A stretch of DNA of 64,000 bases. Source: Streptomyces sp. RPT161. Lineage in GTDB: Bacteria; Actinomycetota; Actinomycetes; Streptomycetales; Streptomycetaceae. The translations under genes and the position numbers were made by a program. The notes under the pieces were generated by a model. That model was not told the origin of the DNA. It was given only the letters and a program-made list of their open reading frames with translations, and did no database searches. The stretch is from assembly GCF_027533845.1 (NCBI RefSeq), contig NZ_JAPZVN010000002.1, positions 62,001 through 126,000 of the forward strand. The letters run 5' to 3'. The number at the start of each line of letters is the position of its first letter. Position 1 is the first letter of the stretch. Positions 26,163 to 35,606 of the stretch are shown here, piece after piece.

Positions 26163-27392
26163 CTAGAAGCCGTGCGGCAGCCAAGGCGCGACCGGGTGGC
26201 CGAAGGCCGTCGCGGCTTCGGCCAGCGCGCCGGGGCGCAGCTCACGTATCCGTCCGGCGCCCGCGAGCGCCGTCAGGCCGAAGCCGCCCAGATACCCGCC
26301 GGCCAACTCCCGCGCCGACAGGACTAGATCGGCCGAATCCGTCGTTCGCTCGCACGTGGCGCCCTTCTGGTCGCCGCTGAGCCGCCAACGGCCCTCGTTC
26401 CACGGGCAGAAAGTGTCCTCGACCTCCAACACCACGTCCACCGGCGCCGCGTACGTACGGGCGGCGAGCGCCGCGCCGACGTCCACCAGCCGTACGAACA
26501 TCCCGTCGCGCACGCGCAACCGGCACCGTCGTACGTCGGAGACCAGGTGCAGCAGCGGGTCGTCCACCGGCCGGTTGGAGGCGATGACCGTCGAGGTCAG
26601 GTCCACCTCGAACAGATGACGCCACAACGCCGCGTAGCCCGCCGGGTCCAGCGCCTCGACGTCCCGTACCAGTACCGAGCCCTTCGGTCCGGCCTCGTCC
26701 CAGTCCGACTTCACCGCGAAGCGGGCGAACCCCACCACCTCCCCGTTCCGTTCGGCCAGCACGCACCCCACCTCGCCGGCCCCGCGCCGCTCCGACGGCG
26801 GATCGAGCAACGGCAGCCGCTCCCAGCCGGGTTGCCGCGCCAGCATGCCCGGACGTCCGGCCACCCGGCGCGCGTACACCGCCTCGCAGGCCGCGATGGC
26901 CGCACGTGGTGGGACCAGGCGCAGCCGTATCTCGTCCGTCCCCGTGGGGGCCGTCAGCCGCACCCGGGCGCTGTCGATCTCCATCCGCAACCGCTCGGTC
27001 GCCAGCCCGTACCCGAACCGCCCGTAGATCGGCGGCTCCGAGGCCGTCAGCACCGCCAGCGGCTCTCCCCACCGCCGCACATCGTCCAGCTGCCGCCGCA
27101 TCATCGCGGTGAGCACGCCGCGCCGCCGGTGCGTCGAGCGCACACCGACACAGGTCACCCCGGCCGTTGGAACCAGCGAACCACCCGGCACCGACAACCG
27201 GAACGAGAACGCTCCGGTTGTGCCCACCAACTCGTCGCCGTCCCAGGCCGCCAGGGAGCGCTCGCATTCGGTCAGATCGTGCCACAGGGAGCGTTCCTCC
27301 GGGGACTCCTGCGCCCCGCCGAACGCCCGCTCCAACTCCCCGTACCAGCGGTCCCACCGCCCGGGTTCGAGCACCCGCAGTTCAACCGTCAT
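26163..27392 (-). CDS. Eis-like GNAT N-acetyltransferase
   Basis: A 409-residue protein of the Eis / enhanced-intracellular-survival architecture: two GNAT domains followed by an SCP2-like C-terminal domain. The acetyl-CoA loop is visible in GVTCVGVRSTHRRRGVLTAMM, and the general acid Tyr in PPIYGRFGYGLATE. The chain ends in ...PHGF, the C-terminal Phe carboxylate that acts as general base in Eis. Such enzymes acetylate amines on small molecules or proteins; the substrate here is unknown, though aminoglycoside-type acceptors are possible. The ATG at 27392 has AGGGGAC just upstream. It is divergent from the phosphatase gene (209-bp gap). Confidence 0.88.
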   Translation of the reverse strand: MTVELRVLEPGRWDRWYGELERAFGGAQESPEERSLWHDLTECERSLAAWDGDELVGTTGAFSFRLSVPGGSLVPTAGVTCVGVRSTHRRRGVLTAMMRRQLDDVRRWGEPLAVLTASEPPIYGRFGYGLATERLRMEIDSARVRLTAPTGTDEIRLRLVPPRAAIAACEAVYARRVAGRPGMLARQPGWERLPLLDPPSERRGAGEVGCVLAERNGEVVGFARFAVKSDWDEAGPKGSVLVRDVEALDPAGYAALWRHLFEVDLTSTVIASNRPVDDPLLHLVSDVRRCRLRVRDGMFVRLVDVGAALAARTYAAPVDVVLEVEDTFCPWNEGRWRLSGDQKGATCERTTDSADLVLSARELAGGYLGGFGLTALAGAGRIRELRPGALAEAATAFGHPVAPWLPHGF

Positions 27393-27601
27393 GTCCCCTG
27401 CCTAGCAGCGGCGCGGCGGTACGGGCGAACGAATTACCGGCGGAACCGACCGCCCGTCCGAGCCAGGCCGGAAACGATCGGCCGACGCACCGTGCCCGAC
27501 CGATATACGGCGAGTCGCGAATCGACGCGCCGCCGAATGGGTGGATAGGGTCGCCGGGAATGGAGGACGAGTAACGGCGCGTACGGCGCCACGGAAGCCG
27601 G

Positions 27602-28924
27602 GTGGCCGTGGGCGACGGTATCGAGACCAGGAGCGCGGAGCAGAGCCCCGCGCGTCCGGACGTCGAGGCGTCTCCCGTGCCGCGGGCCAGGCGCGGGCGG
27701 GAGGGAGACGGGATCGAGACCAGGGACGCGGAGCGCCCCGTACCGAGCGCGCGGCCGGTGGGCACCCCCACCCCGCGCCCCCGGCGCGGGCGCACCGGTG
27801 ACGGAGTGGTGGCCAAGGCGCGCAGGACGCTGCACCGGGGCCGCACCCTGCTGCGCAAATCCGCCGTCGACTACTTCCGCGGCGACGGCTCCGACTGGCT
27901 GCCGCTGGTCGGCCTGTTGCTCACCGTTCCCGCCCTGGCCTGGGCCACCACCGCCCTGCCCGACTGGTGCCCGCCGACCGCGCTGGTCTTCCCGGTCCTG
28001 CTGGGCGGACTGCTGCTGCGCCCGGCGAGCCTGCTGCTGCTCTACGCCGCCGCGGCCAGCGCACTGGTGGTCGAGGACGCGGTGCTCGGCCCGTACCACT
28101 CCGGCGCGTCGCGGACCGTCACACCGGGCACCGTGCTGGTGGTCAGCGCGGTCGCGTTCGCCGGGCTGATGATCGCCCAGTTCCGCAGCCGGGTCGGAGT
28201 GCCCTGGCGGCGCGGCGGCACCATGCTGTTCGACCTGCGCGAACGCATCCGCGTGCAGAGCCAGTTGCCGCAGCTGCCGGACGGCTGGCACGCCGAGATG
28301 GCGCTGCGCCCGGCCGGCGGCCAGTCGTTCTCCGGGGACTTCGTGGTCGCCACCCGCACCGGCGGCGGCCAGGTGCTGGAGGCGGTGCTGACCGACGTGT
28401 CCGGCAAGGGCATGGACGCCGGTTCCCGCGCGCTGCTGCTGTCCGGGGCGTTCGGCGGGCTGCTCGGCTCGCTGCCGCCGCACCAGTTCCTCGCCGCCGC
28501 CAACGGCTATCTGCTGCGCCAGGACTGGGACGAGGGGTTCGCCACCTCCGTCCACCTCGTACTCGACCTGGAGAGCGGCGACTACGAGCTGCTGTCCGCC
28601 GGACACCTGCCCGGTATGCAACTGTGCGCGGGCACGGGGCGGTGGGAGGAGAAGGCCGCCGACGGCATGATGCTCGGGGTCTTCGAGGGCGCCGAATTCG
28701 ACGGTGTGAAGGGCACGTTGAACTCCGGTGACGTGCTGATGCTGTTCACCGACGGACTGGTGGAGGCGTCCGGGCGTGATCTGGCCGAGGGCATCGACCG
28801 GTTGATCGGCGAGGCCGAACGCCTGGTGGCGCACGGATTCCGGGGCTCCGCCTGGCGGTTGATAGAGGCGGTCGCCAAGGACGTCAACGACGACCGGGCG
28901 CTGCTCATCATCTGCCGTGACTGA
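27602..28924 (+). CDS. Membrane-anchored PP2C/SpoIIE-type phosphatase
   Basis: A 440-residue Ser/Thr phosphatase of the PPM/SpoIIE type. It likely dephosphorylates an anti-sigma-factor antagonist or similar regulator. A charged, repeated N-terminus (about residues 1-70; GDGIETRSAE and GDGIETRDAE) precedes four predicted membrane helices (about 100-200). The phosphatase domain comes next (about 225-440), with metal-binding Asp residues in SGDFVV, LTDVSGKGMDAG, LFTDGLVEAS and NDDRALL. Helix count suggests a membrane-tethered cytosolic catalytic domain. The GTG at 27602 has GGAAG ahead; another GTG follows at 27608. No partner STAS or anti-sigma gene is adjacent. Confidence 0.87.
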   Translation: MAVGDGIETRSAEQSPARPDVEASPVPRARRGREGDGIETRDAERPVPSARPVGTPTPRPRRGRTGDGVVAKARRTLHRGRTLLRKSAVDYFRGDGSDWLPLVGLLLTVPALAWATTALPDWCPPTALVFPVLLGGLLLRPASLLLLYAAAASALVVEDAVLGPYHSGASRTVTPGTVLVVSAVAFAGLMIAQFRSRVGVPWRRGGTMLFDLRERIRVQSQLPQLPDGWHAEMALRPAGGQSFSGDFVVATRTGGGQVLEAVLTDVSGKGMDAGSRALLLSGAFGGLLGSLPPHQFLAAANGYLLRQDWDEGFATSVHLVLDLESGDYELLSAGHLPGMQLCAGTGRWEEKAADGMMLGVFEGAEFDGVKGTLNSGDVLMLFTDGLVEASGRDLAEGIDRLIGEAERLVAHGFRGSAWRLIEAVAKDVNDDRALLIICRD

Positions 28925-29079
28925 TCGCCGCGTTGACGACCGGCCGGGGACACGCGCCCTCGTGGCGGGTCCACGGAAGGGCTGGTTGGTGGCACGATGG
29001 ACGGCGCGGGGAGAAGTGGCGGCGGCGCAACCCCGTACCGGCGTGGCGTAGGCCGTAGTGAGCGAGGAAGTGATCCGTT

Positions 29080-29274
29080 GTGGCCATCTCCCTTTCCGTT
29101 GTCGTGGTGTTGGCGATCGTCCTGTTCGTGATGTTGCGAGGGGGGACGCTCAAGGGAGGACCGGCCATCGTGGCCATACTGTTCGGCTTCTTCCTCGCGT
29201 CGACCGGGCTGGCACCGGACATCCACCGGTTCCTGGACTCGTTGGCCAACACCATCAACCAGATAAAGCTCTGA
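29080..29274 (+). CDS. Small membrane protein
   Basis: A 64-residue protein with two predicted membrane helices (about 2-19 and 28-47), a short basic turn (RGGTLKGG) and an amphipathic C-terminal tail (DIHRFLDSLANTINQIKL). It is a conserved-looking streptomycete small membrane protein without known function. GTG start at 29080 with AGGAAG upstream. It ends shortly before a large palindromic terminator. Confidence 0.7.
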   Translation: MAISLSVVVVLAIVLFVMLRGGTLKGGPAIVAILFGFFLASTGLAPDIHRFLDSLANTINQIKL

Positions 29275-29343
29275 ACGTGACGAAGGACGCAGCCACGCGA
29301 ACCGGGGCGCACACGACGGCGTAACACTGTGGCGTGAAAAGCG

Positions 29344-29387
29344 GTCCGGCCCGGTCGGAGGGAACGTTCCCTCCGACCGGGCCGGAC
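29344..29387. terminator. Perfect 44-bp palindrome, bidirectional terminator
   Basis: Two 22-bp arms meet with no spacer (arm begins GTCCGGCCCGG and ends GGGAAC at the dyad). It lies between the 3' ends of the small membrane gene and of tRNA-Gly and should stop both transcripts. Confidence 0.85.
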
Positions 29388-29395
29388 TCGTACAG

Positions 29396-29466
29396 AGCGG
29401 GCGACGGGAATCGAACCCGCGTAGCCAGTTTGGAAGACTGGGGCTCTACCATTGAGCTACGCCCGC
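29396..29466 (-). tRNA. tRNA-Gly (anticodon TCC)
   Basis: The minus strand folds into a full cloverleaf: acceptor GCGGGCG/CGCCCGC, D-arm GCTCAATGGTAGAGC, anticodon stem CCAGT/ACTGG with loop CTTCCAA (anticodon TCC), and T-arm with GGTTCGATTCC. The discriminator base is T, as required for glycine. CCA is not encoded. It reads GGA (and GGG) codons. Confidence 0.97.
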
Positions 29467-29583
29467 AACGGCCAGTCATTCTGGCACACCGCATCGTAGC
29501 TGGTCGACTCGGCCCCTGTCGCCCACCGGATTAATTGGCGGCCGGAACGTGCGGAGCCATGTACGCTACGTGTCGCACTGAAA

Positions 29584-29660
29584 CGGGGTGTGGCGCAGCT
29601 TGGTAGCGCGTCCGCTTTGGGAGCGGAAGGCCGTGGGTTCAAATCCCGCCACCCCGACCA
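29584..29660 (+). tRNA. tRNA-Pro (anticodon TGG)
   Basis: Cloverleaf with acceptor CGGGGTG/CACCCCG, D-arm GCGCAGCTTGGTAGCGC, anticodon stem TCCGC/GCGGA with loop TTTGGGA (anticodon TGG) and T-arm GTGGGTTCAAATCCCGC. The discriminator is A and CCA is encoded at 29658-29660. Oriented toward tig, 158 bp away. Confidence 0.97.
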
Positions 29661-29818
29661 TTTGTTCGAAAGGTCCCGGGCGTGGGACAGTCGTGCCGCT
29701 CGTACCGGTACTATGCGAGTTGGCCCTGTATACGGGGCGACGTAGGGGCGAGGACCCCGGGAAGTACGTCTCGTCGGCCACGTAAAGCCCCTGACTGTCA
29801 GCCCAAGGAGACCCAACC

Positions 29819-31207
29819 GTGAAGAGCGCCGTGGAGACTCTGAACCCGACCCGGGTTCGACTCACCGTCGAGGTGCCCTTCGAGGAGCTCAAGCCCAGCC
29901 TCGACGCGGCGTACAAGAAGATCAACCAGCAGGTCACGGTGCCGGGATTCCGCAAGGGCAAGATCCCCGCGCGCGTCATCGACCAGCGGTTCGGCCGGGG
30001 CGCGGTGCTCGAAGAGGCCATCAACGACGCGCTGCCGAAGTTCTACACGGAGGCGGTCAACGAGGGTGAGCTGAACGTCCTCGGCCAGCCCGAGATCGAC
30101 ATCACCGAGTTCAACGACAACGAGCAGCTGAAGTTCACCGCCGAGGTGGACATCCGCCCGGCCATCGAGATCCCGGACTTCTCCGGCATCGAGGTCACCG
30201 TCGACGCCGTCGAGGTTTCCGACGAGGACGTCGACAAGTCGGTCGAGCAGCTGCGCGAGCGCTTCGCCTCCACCACCCCGGTCGAGCGCGCCGCCGCCGA
30301 CGGTGACGTGGTCACCATCGACCTGGAGGCCAAGGTCGACGGCAACGTGCTGGAGGACGGCGTCGCCAAGGGCGTCACCTACACCATCGGTTCCGGCCAG
30401 CTGCTGGACGGCATCGACGAGGCCGTCATCGGCTTGGAGGCCGGCGGCTCCGCCACCTTCTCCTCCGAGCTCAAGGGCGGCTCCGCGGCCGGCAAGACCG
30501 CCGAGGTCAAGGTCGACGTCACCGCCGTGCAGGCCCGTGAGCTGCCCGCGCTGGACGACGAGTTCGCCCAGCTGGCGAGCGAGTTCGACACCCTTGAGGA
30601 GCTGCGCGCCGACAGCCGCAAGCGCCTTGAGCGGATGAAGAAGTACGACCAGGCCACCCAGGCCCAGGAGAAGGTGCTGGACGCCCTGCTGGACCTGATC
30701 GAGGTGCCGATCCCGGAGAAGCTCCTCAAGGACGAGGTCGAGACCCGCAAGCACAACCTGGAGCAGCACCAGTTCCCGATGATGGGGCTGAACTGGGACA
30801 GCTTCCTGGAGCGCGAGGGCAAGACCGCCGAGGAGTACGACGCCGAGCTGGAGAAGCAGGCGACCAAGGGCATCAAGACCCAGTTCGTGCTGGACGAGCT
30901 GGTCTCCAAGGAGCAGCTCTCGGTCAACCAGGAGGAGCTCACCGAGCACCTCATGCGTCGTGCCGCCACCTCCGGCATGAGCCCCGACCAGTTCGCCCAG
31001 GCCGTGGTCGAGGGTGGCCAGGTGCCGATGCTGGTCGGCGAGGTCGCCCGCGGCAAGGCGCTGGCCCTGGTGGTCGAGGCCGCCAAGGTCGTCGACAGCA
31101 ACGGTGAGACCGTCGACCTGGACGACGAGGACGAGGAAGGCGAGACCGTCGAGGCCGCCGCCGAGGAGTCCACCGAGGACGCCGCCGAGGAGAAGTCCGA
31201 GGGCTGA
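29819..31207 (+). CDS. tig: Trigger factor chaperone
   Basis: Ribosome-associated chaperone that shields nascent chains at the exit tunnel; 462 residues. The ribosome-binding signature is [17 protein letters not shown] (about 42-58). The PPIase (FKBP-like) domain spans about 160-245 ([26 protein letters not shown]). The long helical C-terminal arms follow, and the tail is highly acidic ([16 protein letters not shown]). The GTG at 29819 has AAGGAG 8 nt upstream. It sits directly upstream of the clpP1-clpP2-clpX protease genes, an arrangement common in bacteria, but a terminator separates it from clpP1. Confidence 0.97.
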   Translation: MKSAVETLNPTRVRLTVEVPFEELKPSLDAAYKKINQQVTVPGFRKGKIPARVIDQRFGRGAVLEEAINDALPKFYTEAVNEGELNVLGQPEIDITEFNDNEQLKFTAEVDIRPAIEIPDFSGIEVTVDAVEVSDEDVDKSVEQLRERFASTTPVERAAADGDVVTIDLEAKVDGNVLEDGVAKGVTYTIGSGQLLDGIDEAVIGLEAGGSATFSSELKGGSAAGKTAEVKVDVTAVQARELPALDDEFAQLASEFDTLEELRADSRKRLERMKKYDQATQAQEKVLDALLDLIEVPIPEKLLKDEVETRKHNLEQHQFPMMGLNWDSFLEREGKTAEEYDAELEKQATKGIKTQFVLDELVSKEQLSVNQEELTEHLMRRAATSGMSPDQFAQAVVEGGQVPMLVGEVARGKALALVVEAAKVVDSNGETVDLDDEDEEGETVEAAAEESTEDAAEEKSEG

Positions 31208-31234
31208 TCCAGGCGCTAGCAGCAGGAGCATGAC

Positions 31235-31275
31235 AACGCACCCGGACGCCATGGAGTGTCCGGGTGCGTTCGTTT
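31235..31275 (+). terminator. Terminator of tig
   Basis: 13-bp stem AACGCACCCGGAC/GTCCGGGTGCGTT with a 10-nt loop, followed by CGTTTT, 28 nt after the tig stop. Confidence 0.88.
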
Positions 31276-31310
31276 TCCGCCTCGAACGCGATCACTTTCG
31301 GGGTTGCCTG

Positions 31311-31324
31311 CGCTCACAGCGAAC
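31311..31324 (-). promoter_or_regulatory. Candidate ClgR activator box of clpP1
   Basis: The minus strand reads GTTCGC-TGTGA-GCG, an exact match to the GTTCGC-N5-GCG operator described for the Streptomyces Clp-gene activator ClgR. It lies 16 nt upstream of the candidate clpP1 -35 box, the right place for an activator. Confidence 0.65.
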
Positions 31325-31340
31325 AGTTTCGCGTGGGGGA

Positions 31341-31368
31341 TTGCTGGGCCCGACCTGCGCGTTAGGGT
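31341..31368 (+). promoter_or_regulatory. Candidate clpP1 promoter
   Basis: TTGCTG (31341-31346) and TAGGGT (31363-31368) with a 16-bp spacer. Transcription would start near 31375, giving a leader of about 117 nt before the clpP1 GTG. Confidence 0.45.
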
Positions 31369-31491
31369 CCGTAGTAACGAGGGCAGGGGAGTCCCTTGAC
31401 GGCGCTGGAGTCAGCTCGCCAACGCACCCCCGCGCCCTACGAGAAGACGCGAAGACGGCGCGTCGCCGTCCGACAACGAGCAGGTGGATAC

Positions 31492-32130
31492 GTGACGACT
31501 CCGCAGATTCAGACGCCTGGACTTCTGATGCCCACCGCCAGCACGCCGACCGGCGGGCCGGGCCTGGGTGACGCGGTCTACAGCCGGCTGCTCGACGAAC
31601 GCATCATCTTCCTCGGCCAGGCCGTAGACGACGACATCGCCAACCGGATCTGCGCGCAGATGCTGCTGCTCGCCGCGGACCCGACCAAGGACATCTACCT
31701 CTACATCAACTCGCCGGGCGGCTCCGTGACCGCCGGTTTCGCGATCTACGACACCATGCAGTACATCAAGAACGACGTGGTGACGATCGCGATGGGCCTG
31801 GCCGCCTCCATGGGCCAGTTCCTGCTCACCGCGGGCACCCCCGGCAAGCGCTTCGCCCTGCCCAACGCCGACATCCTGATGCACCAGGGCTCGGCCGGTC
31901 TGGGCGGCTCCGCCTCCGACATCAAGATCCAGGCCGAGCAGCTGCTGCGCACCAAGAAGCGCATGGAGCAGCTGACCGCGGCGCACACCGGCCAGACGGT
32001 TGAGACGATCAACCGCGACGCCGACCGTGACCGCTGGTTCACCGCGGAGGAGGCCAAGGAGTACGGGCTGATCGACGAGGTCATGAGCACCGCCGCGGAC
32101 GTCCCCGGTGGCGGCGGTACCGGCGCGTGA
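31492..32130 (+). CDS. clpP1: ATP-dependent Clp protease proteolytic subunit 1
   Basis: Serine peptidase subunit that assembles, probably as mixed rings with ClpP2, into the Clp protease barrel; 212 residues. Catalytic Ser ([12 protein letters not shown]), His ([10 protein letters not shown]) and Asp ([10 protein letters not shown]) are all present, as are the hydrophobic-groove segments ([36 protein letters not shown]). The GTG at 31492 with AGGTGG ahead is chosen; an ATG at 31528 is the alternative and both lie before the folded core. It heads the clpP1-clpP2 unit, with a ClgR-like activator site and promoter upstream. Confidence 0.95.
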   Translation: MTTPQIQTPGLLMPTASTPTGGPGLGDAVYSRLLDERIIFLGQAVDDDIANRICAQMLLLAADPTKDIYLYINSPGGSVTAGFAIYDTMQYIKNDVVTIAMGLAASMGQFLLTAGTPGKRFALPNADILMHQGSAGLGGSASDIKIQAEQLLRTKKRMEQLTAAHTGQTVETINRDADRDRWFTAEEAKEYGLIDEVMSTAADVPGGGGTGA

Positions 32131-32205
32131 GGCCGCTCCGCTCGACCAGCGGCCACCCGGTTACGCTTCCCCTCCCCGCTCACCCCTCAGGACGGTGAAC
32201 CCATC

Positions 32206-32877
32206 ATGAACACCCCGAACCCGCTCGCCCTCCAGGAGGGCGTGGACGCCCGCCGATCGCTCGGCGCCGAGTCCCGTTACATCGTGCCGCGCTTCGTTGA
32301 GCGCACCTCGCAGGGCGTGCGCGAGTACGACCCGTACGCCAAGCTTTTCGAGGAGCGGGTGATCTTCCTCGGTGTGCAGATCGACGACGCCTCCGCCAAC
32401 GACGTGATGGCGCAGCTGCTGTGCCTGGAGTCGATGGACCCGGACCGCGACATCTCGATCTACATCAACTCGCCCGGCGGCTCGTTCACCGCGATGACGG
32501 CGATCTACGACACCATGCAGTTCGTTAAGCCGGACATCCAGACGGTCTGCCTCGGCCAGGCGGCCTCCGCCGCGGCCGTGCTGCTCGCCGCCGGTACGCC
32601 CGGCAAGCGGATGGCGCTGCCCAACGCCCGGGTGCTGATCCACCAGCCGTACACCGAGACCGGCCGGGCACAGATCTCGGACCTGGAGATCCAGGCCAAC
32701 GAGATCACGCGGATGCGCACCCAGATGGAGGAGATGCTGGCCAAGCACTCCAGCCGGTCCGAGGAGCAGATCCGCGAGGACATCGAGCGTGACAAGATCC
32801 TGACCGCCGAGGACGCGCTGTCCTTCGGTTTCGTGGACCAGATCACATCGTCCCGTAAGGCCGCGGTCTCGGCCTGA
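32206..32877 (+). CDS. clpP2: ATP-dependent Clp protease proteolytic subunit 2
   Basis: Second ClpP paralogue, 223 residues. It has the typical extended N-terminus of actinobacterial ClpP2 ([21 protein letters not shown]), catalytic Ser ([15 protein letters not shown]), His ([10 protein letters not shown]) and Asp (IERDKIL). The 75-nt gap to clpP1 and lack of a hairpin between them indicate co-transcription. The ATG at 32206 follows a CAGGACGG purine stretch. A terminator follows, so clpX is probably expressed from its own promoter. Confidence 0.96.
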   Translation: MNTPNPLALQEGVDARRSLGAESRYIVPRFVERTSQGVREYDPYAKLFEERVIFLGVQIDDASANDVMAQLLCLESMDPDRDISIYINSPGGSFTAMTAIYDTMQFVKPDIQTVCLGQAASAAAVLLAAGTPGKRMALPNARVLIHQPYTETGRAQISDLEIQANEITRMRTQMEEMLAKHSSRSEEQIREDIERDKILTAEDALSFGFVDQITSSRKAAVSA

Positions 32878-32900
32878 GACAGGCCCGACGGCACCGTTAA

Positions 32901-32935
32901 CCCCTTGGGTCGCCAGGACGAGTCGGCCCAAGGGG
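32901..32935 (+). terminator. Terminator of clpP1-clpP2
   Basis: A 12-bp stem (CCCCTTGGGTCG against CGGCCCAAGGGG, one mismatch) with an 11-nt loop, 23 nt after clpP2. Confidence 0.7.
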
Positions 32936-33027
32936 GGCCCACACGAGGGGTCCGGCAAGGTACCGTCGGAGATTAGGCACCAGGCTCCGTTGAACAAGGC
33001 GGATCCCAGGCGAAGGGGAAGCACCTC

Positions 33028-34317
33028 GTGGCACGCATCGGTGATGGCGGCGATCTGCTCAAGTGCTCGTTTTGCGGTAAGAGTCAGAAGCAGGTGAAGA
33101 AGCTCATCGCAGGGCCTGGTGTGTACATCTGCGACGAGTGCATCGACCTGTGCAACGAGATCATCGAGGAGGAGCTGGCCGAGTCCTCCGAGGTGCGGTG
33201 GGAGGACCTGCCCAAGCCGCGCGAGATCTACGAGTTCCTTGAGGGCTACGTCGTCGGCCAGGAGCCCGCGAAGAAGGCACTGTCGGTCGCCGTCTACAAC
33301 CACTACAAGCGGGTGCAGGCGGGCGAGAACGGTGGCGGTAGAGGCCACGACGACGGCATCGAACTGGCCAAGTCCAACATCCTGCTGCTCGGCCCCACCG
33401 GCTCCGGCAAGACGCTGCTGGCCCAGACCCTCGCCAGGATGCTGAACGTCCCGTTCGCCATCGCCGACGCCACGGCGCTCACCGAGGCCGGCTACGTGGG
33501 CGAGGACGTCGAGAACATCCTGCTGAAGCTGATCCAGGCGGCCGACTACGACGTCAAGAAGGCCGAGACCGGGATCATCTACATCGACGAGATCGACAAG
33601 GTCGCGCGCAAGAGCGAGAACCCGTCCATTACTCGTGATGTGTCGGGTGAGGGTGTCCAGCAGGCGCTGCTGAAGATCCTGGAGGGGACCACCGCCTCGG
33701 TGCCGCCGCAGGGCGGGCGCAAGCACCCGCACCAGGAGTTCATCCAGATCGACACCACGAACGTGCTGTTCATCGTCGGCGGCGCGTTCGCCGGTCTGGA
33801 GAAGATCATCGAGGCCCGTGCGGGCGCCAAGGGCATCGGCTTCGGCGCGACCATCCGCTCCAAGCGGGAGCTCGACCAGGCCGACCAGTTCGCCGACATC
33901 ATGCCGGAGGACCTGGTGAAGTTCGGGATGATCCCGGAGTTCATCGGCCGTCTGCCGGTGATCACCAGCGTGCACAACCTCGACCGCGAGGCGCTGCTGA
34001 AGATCCTGGTCGAGCCGCGTAACGCCCTGGTGAAGCAGTACCAACGACTTTTCGAACTCGACGGTGTGGAGCTGGAGTTCGACCGCCCGGCCCTGGAGGC
34101 CATCGCCGACCAGGCGATCCTGCGCGGCACCGGGGCGCGGGGCTTGCGCGCCATCATGGAAGAGGTGCTGCAGTCGGTGATGTACGAGGTGCCGTCCCGC
34201 AAGGACGTGGCCCGAGTCGTCATCACCGAGGAGGTCGTTCACTCGAACGTGAACCCCACCCTGGTACCGCGCAGCACGCGCGGTGACGCGGGGGAGCGGC
34301 ACGAGAAGAGTGCGTGA
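33028..34317 (+). CDS. clpX: ATP-dependent Clp protease unfoldase subunit ClpX
   Basis: AAA+ unfoldase that recognises substrates and feeds them to ClpP; 429 residues. It has an N-terminal C4 zinc-binding domain ([10 protein letters not shown]...CDECIDLC), Walker A GPTGSGKT, Walker [10 protein letters not shown], pore loop GYVGED and sensor/arginine-finger segments ([23 protein letters not shown]). The C-terminus is short and charged. The GTG at 33028 follows AAGGGGAAG. It is separated from clpP2 by 150 bp with a terminator, and is followed by two tandem hairpins marking the boundary with an accessory block. Confidence 0.97.
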   Translation: MARIGDGGDLLKCSFCGKSQKQVKKLIAGPGVYICDECIDLCNEIIEEELAESSEVRWEDLPKPREIYEFLEGYVVGQEPAKKALSVAVYNHYKRVQAGENGGGRGHDDGIELAKSNILLLGPTGSGKTLLAQTLARMLNVPFAIADATALTEAGYVGEDVENILLKLIQAADYDVKKAETGIIYIDEIDKVARKSENPSITRDVSGEGVQQALLKILEGTTASVPPQGGRKHPHQEFIQIDTTNVLFIVGGAFAGLEKIIEARAGAKGIGFGATIRSKRELDQADQFADIMPEDLVKFGMIPEFIGRLPVITSVHNLDREALLKILVEPRNALVKQYQRLFELDGVELEFDRPALEAIADQAILRGTGARGLRAIMEEVLQSVMYEVPSRKDVARVVITEEVVHSNVNPTLVPRSTRGDAGERHEKSA

Positions 34318-34342
34318 CGCCCGCCGCTGGGCTTGACGTGTG

Positions 34343-34364
34343 GGGCCGCCCCCCGGGGCGGCCC
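34343..34364 (+). terminator. First hairpin after clpX
   Basis: A 10-bp stem GGGCCGCCCC/GGGGCGGCCC with a 2-nt loop, 25 nt beyond the clpX stop. Confidence 0.65.
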
Positions 34365-34371
34365 TCAGCCT

Positions 34372-34406
34372 GTAAGGGGCGCTCGCCATTGGCGGGCGCC
34401 CCTTAC
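34372..34406. terminator. Bidirectional terminator, left copy of a repeated hairpin
   Basis: A 16-bp stem (GTAAGGGGCGCTCGCC, one mismatch) with a 3-nt loop lies between clpX and the convergent oxidoreductase. Its sequence and left flank closely resemble the hairpin at 38347-38389 at the other end of the accessory block. Confidence 0.85.
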
Positions 34407-34414
34407 CTCTTGCC

Positions 34415-35464
34415 CTAGAGCGCCACGACGACAGCACCCAGGTGCCGCCCCTCGATCACCTCGCACAGGGCTCGCGGGGCGTGTTCGATGCCGGTAACGC
34501 GGGTGTGCGGGAAGCGGAGGTCGCCGGAGCGCAGCCAGTCCGCGAACTTCTCTGGCCACCGGCCGCGTTCCGGGGCGGGGAGGTCGTCCGCACTGAAGCC
34601 GCGCATCGCGATCCGCTTCAGCAGCAGTTGGAACGAGTCCAGCTCGACCGGGGCCGCCGTGCCCCTACCGTGCCGCGCCAACTGCCCGGACAGCGCGCCG
34701 ACCAGTACGAAGCGTGCACCGCTGCGGGCGGCCGAGACGGCCGCCCGCAGCTGGTCGCCGCCGACGTTGTCGAAGAGGACGTCGATGCCCCCGGGGGCGG
34801 CCTCGGTCAGCTGCTCGGCCATCGGCCGGGCACCACGCAGCACGGCCGCGTCATAACCCAGCTCGGCCACCAGGCGGTCGGCCTTCCGCTGGGAGCCGGT
34901 GCTGCCGATGACACGGCCCGCGCCCATCAGGCGGGCGATCTGCCCGGCCATCGAGCCGATCCCCCCGGCCGCGCCGGAGACGAACACCGTGTCGCCAGGC
35001 CGGACTTCGGCGCCCCAGCGCAGCGCGGCGTACGCGGTCCAGGCGTGCGAGAGATGGGCGACCGGGTCGGGCAGCGCACCGTCCAGCGGGGTGCACTGGG
35101 CGGCGGGCACGGCCGCGTACTCGCGCCAGCCCTGCCAGTGCGAGACCAGGTCGCCGGGGTGCAGGCCGCTGCCCTCGGGGGCGGACACCACCTCGCCGAT
35201 CGTCTCCTCGAACGGCGTCTCACCCGGGCGCACCACGGGGAACGGCACGCCGTCCACGTTCTCCGCGCCGCCACTGATCATCATCCGTAGTGAGGCGGAG
35301 ACGCGGAAGAAGCGGTTGCGTATCAGCGCCTCGCCCGGCGCTGGTTGCGGTAGCGGGGCTTCGGTGACGGTGAAGTGTTCGGGGCGGGGCAGACCGTCGG
35401 GGCGGGTGAGCAGGCGCACGGTGCGGTGGCTTCGCGGCAGGGCGGGAGTCGTGGGGTTCGGCAT
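34415..35464 (-). CDS. MDR-family NADPH-dependent oxidoreductase
   Basis: Zinc-independent medium-chain dehydrogenase/reductase of the leukotriene-B4-dehydrogenase/curcumin-reductase type; 349 residues. It has an N-terminal GroES-like domain (LPQPAPGEALIRNRFFRVS) and a Rossmann domain whose cofactor loop is VSGAAGGIGSMAGQIARLMG, with GSTGSQRKAD matching NADP preference. It likely reduces alpha,beta-unsaturated carbonyls; the substrate is unknown. The ATG at 35464 has GGAAGGA upstream. It is divergent from an Lrp-type regulator (142-bp gap), which may control it. It begins the accessory block between clpX and valS. Confidence 0.87.
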   Translation of the reverse strand: MPNPTTPALPRSHRTVRLLTRPDGLPRPEHFTVTEAPLPQPAPGEALIRNRFFRVSASLRMMISGGAENVDGVPFPVVRPGETPFEETIGEVVSAPEGSGLHPGDLVSHWQGWREYAAVPAAQCTPLDGALPDPVAHLSHAWTAYAALRWGAEVRPGDTVFVSGAAGGIGSMAGQIARLMGAGRVIGSTGSQRKADRLVAELGYDAAVLRGARPMAEQLTEAAPGGIDVLFDNVGGDQLRAAVSAARSGARFVLVGALSGQLARHGRGTAAPVELDSFQLLLKRIAMRGFSADDLPAPERGRWPEKFADWLRSGDLRFPHTRVTGIEHAPRALCEVIEGRHLGAVVVAL

Positions 35465-35606
35465 CGTCGGAGAGGTCCTTCCGGGGTTCCAGAGCGGCCA
35501 CTGAGGTCATGGGCCAGCGTGGAACGACGGACGCGGTAGGTTCCATGCTGCGTGCCTGCTTGGTGGATTGATTCCACCGGAAGTCGATTTTTGAGGGAAA
35601 GCGCTG

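Noticed and set aside
26007-26327. Plus-strand frame after the Fpg/Nei gene as a separate gene
   Set aside because: It lacks a ribosome site, runs antisense into the acetyltransferase gene and shows no family; noted only as a possible remnant.
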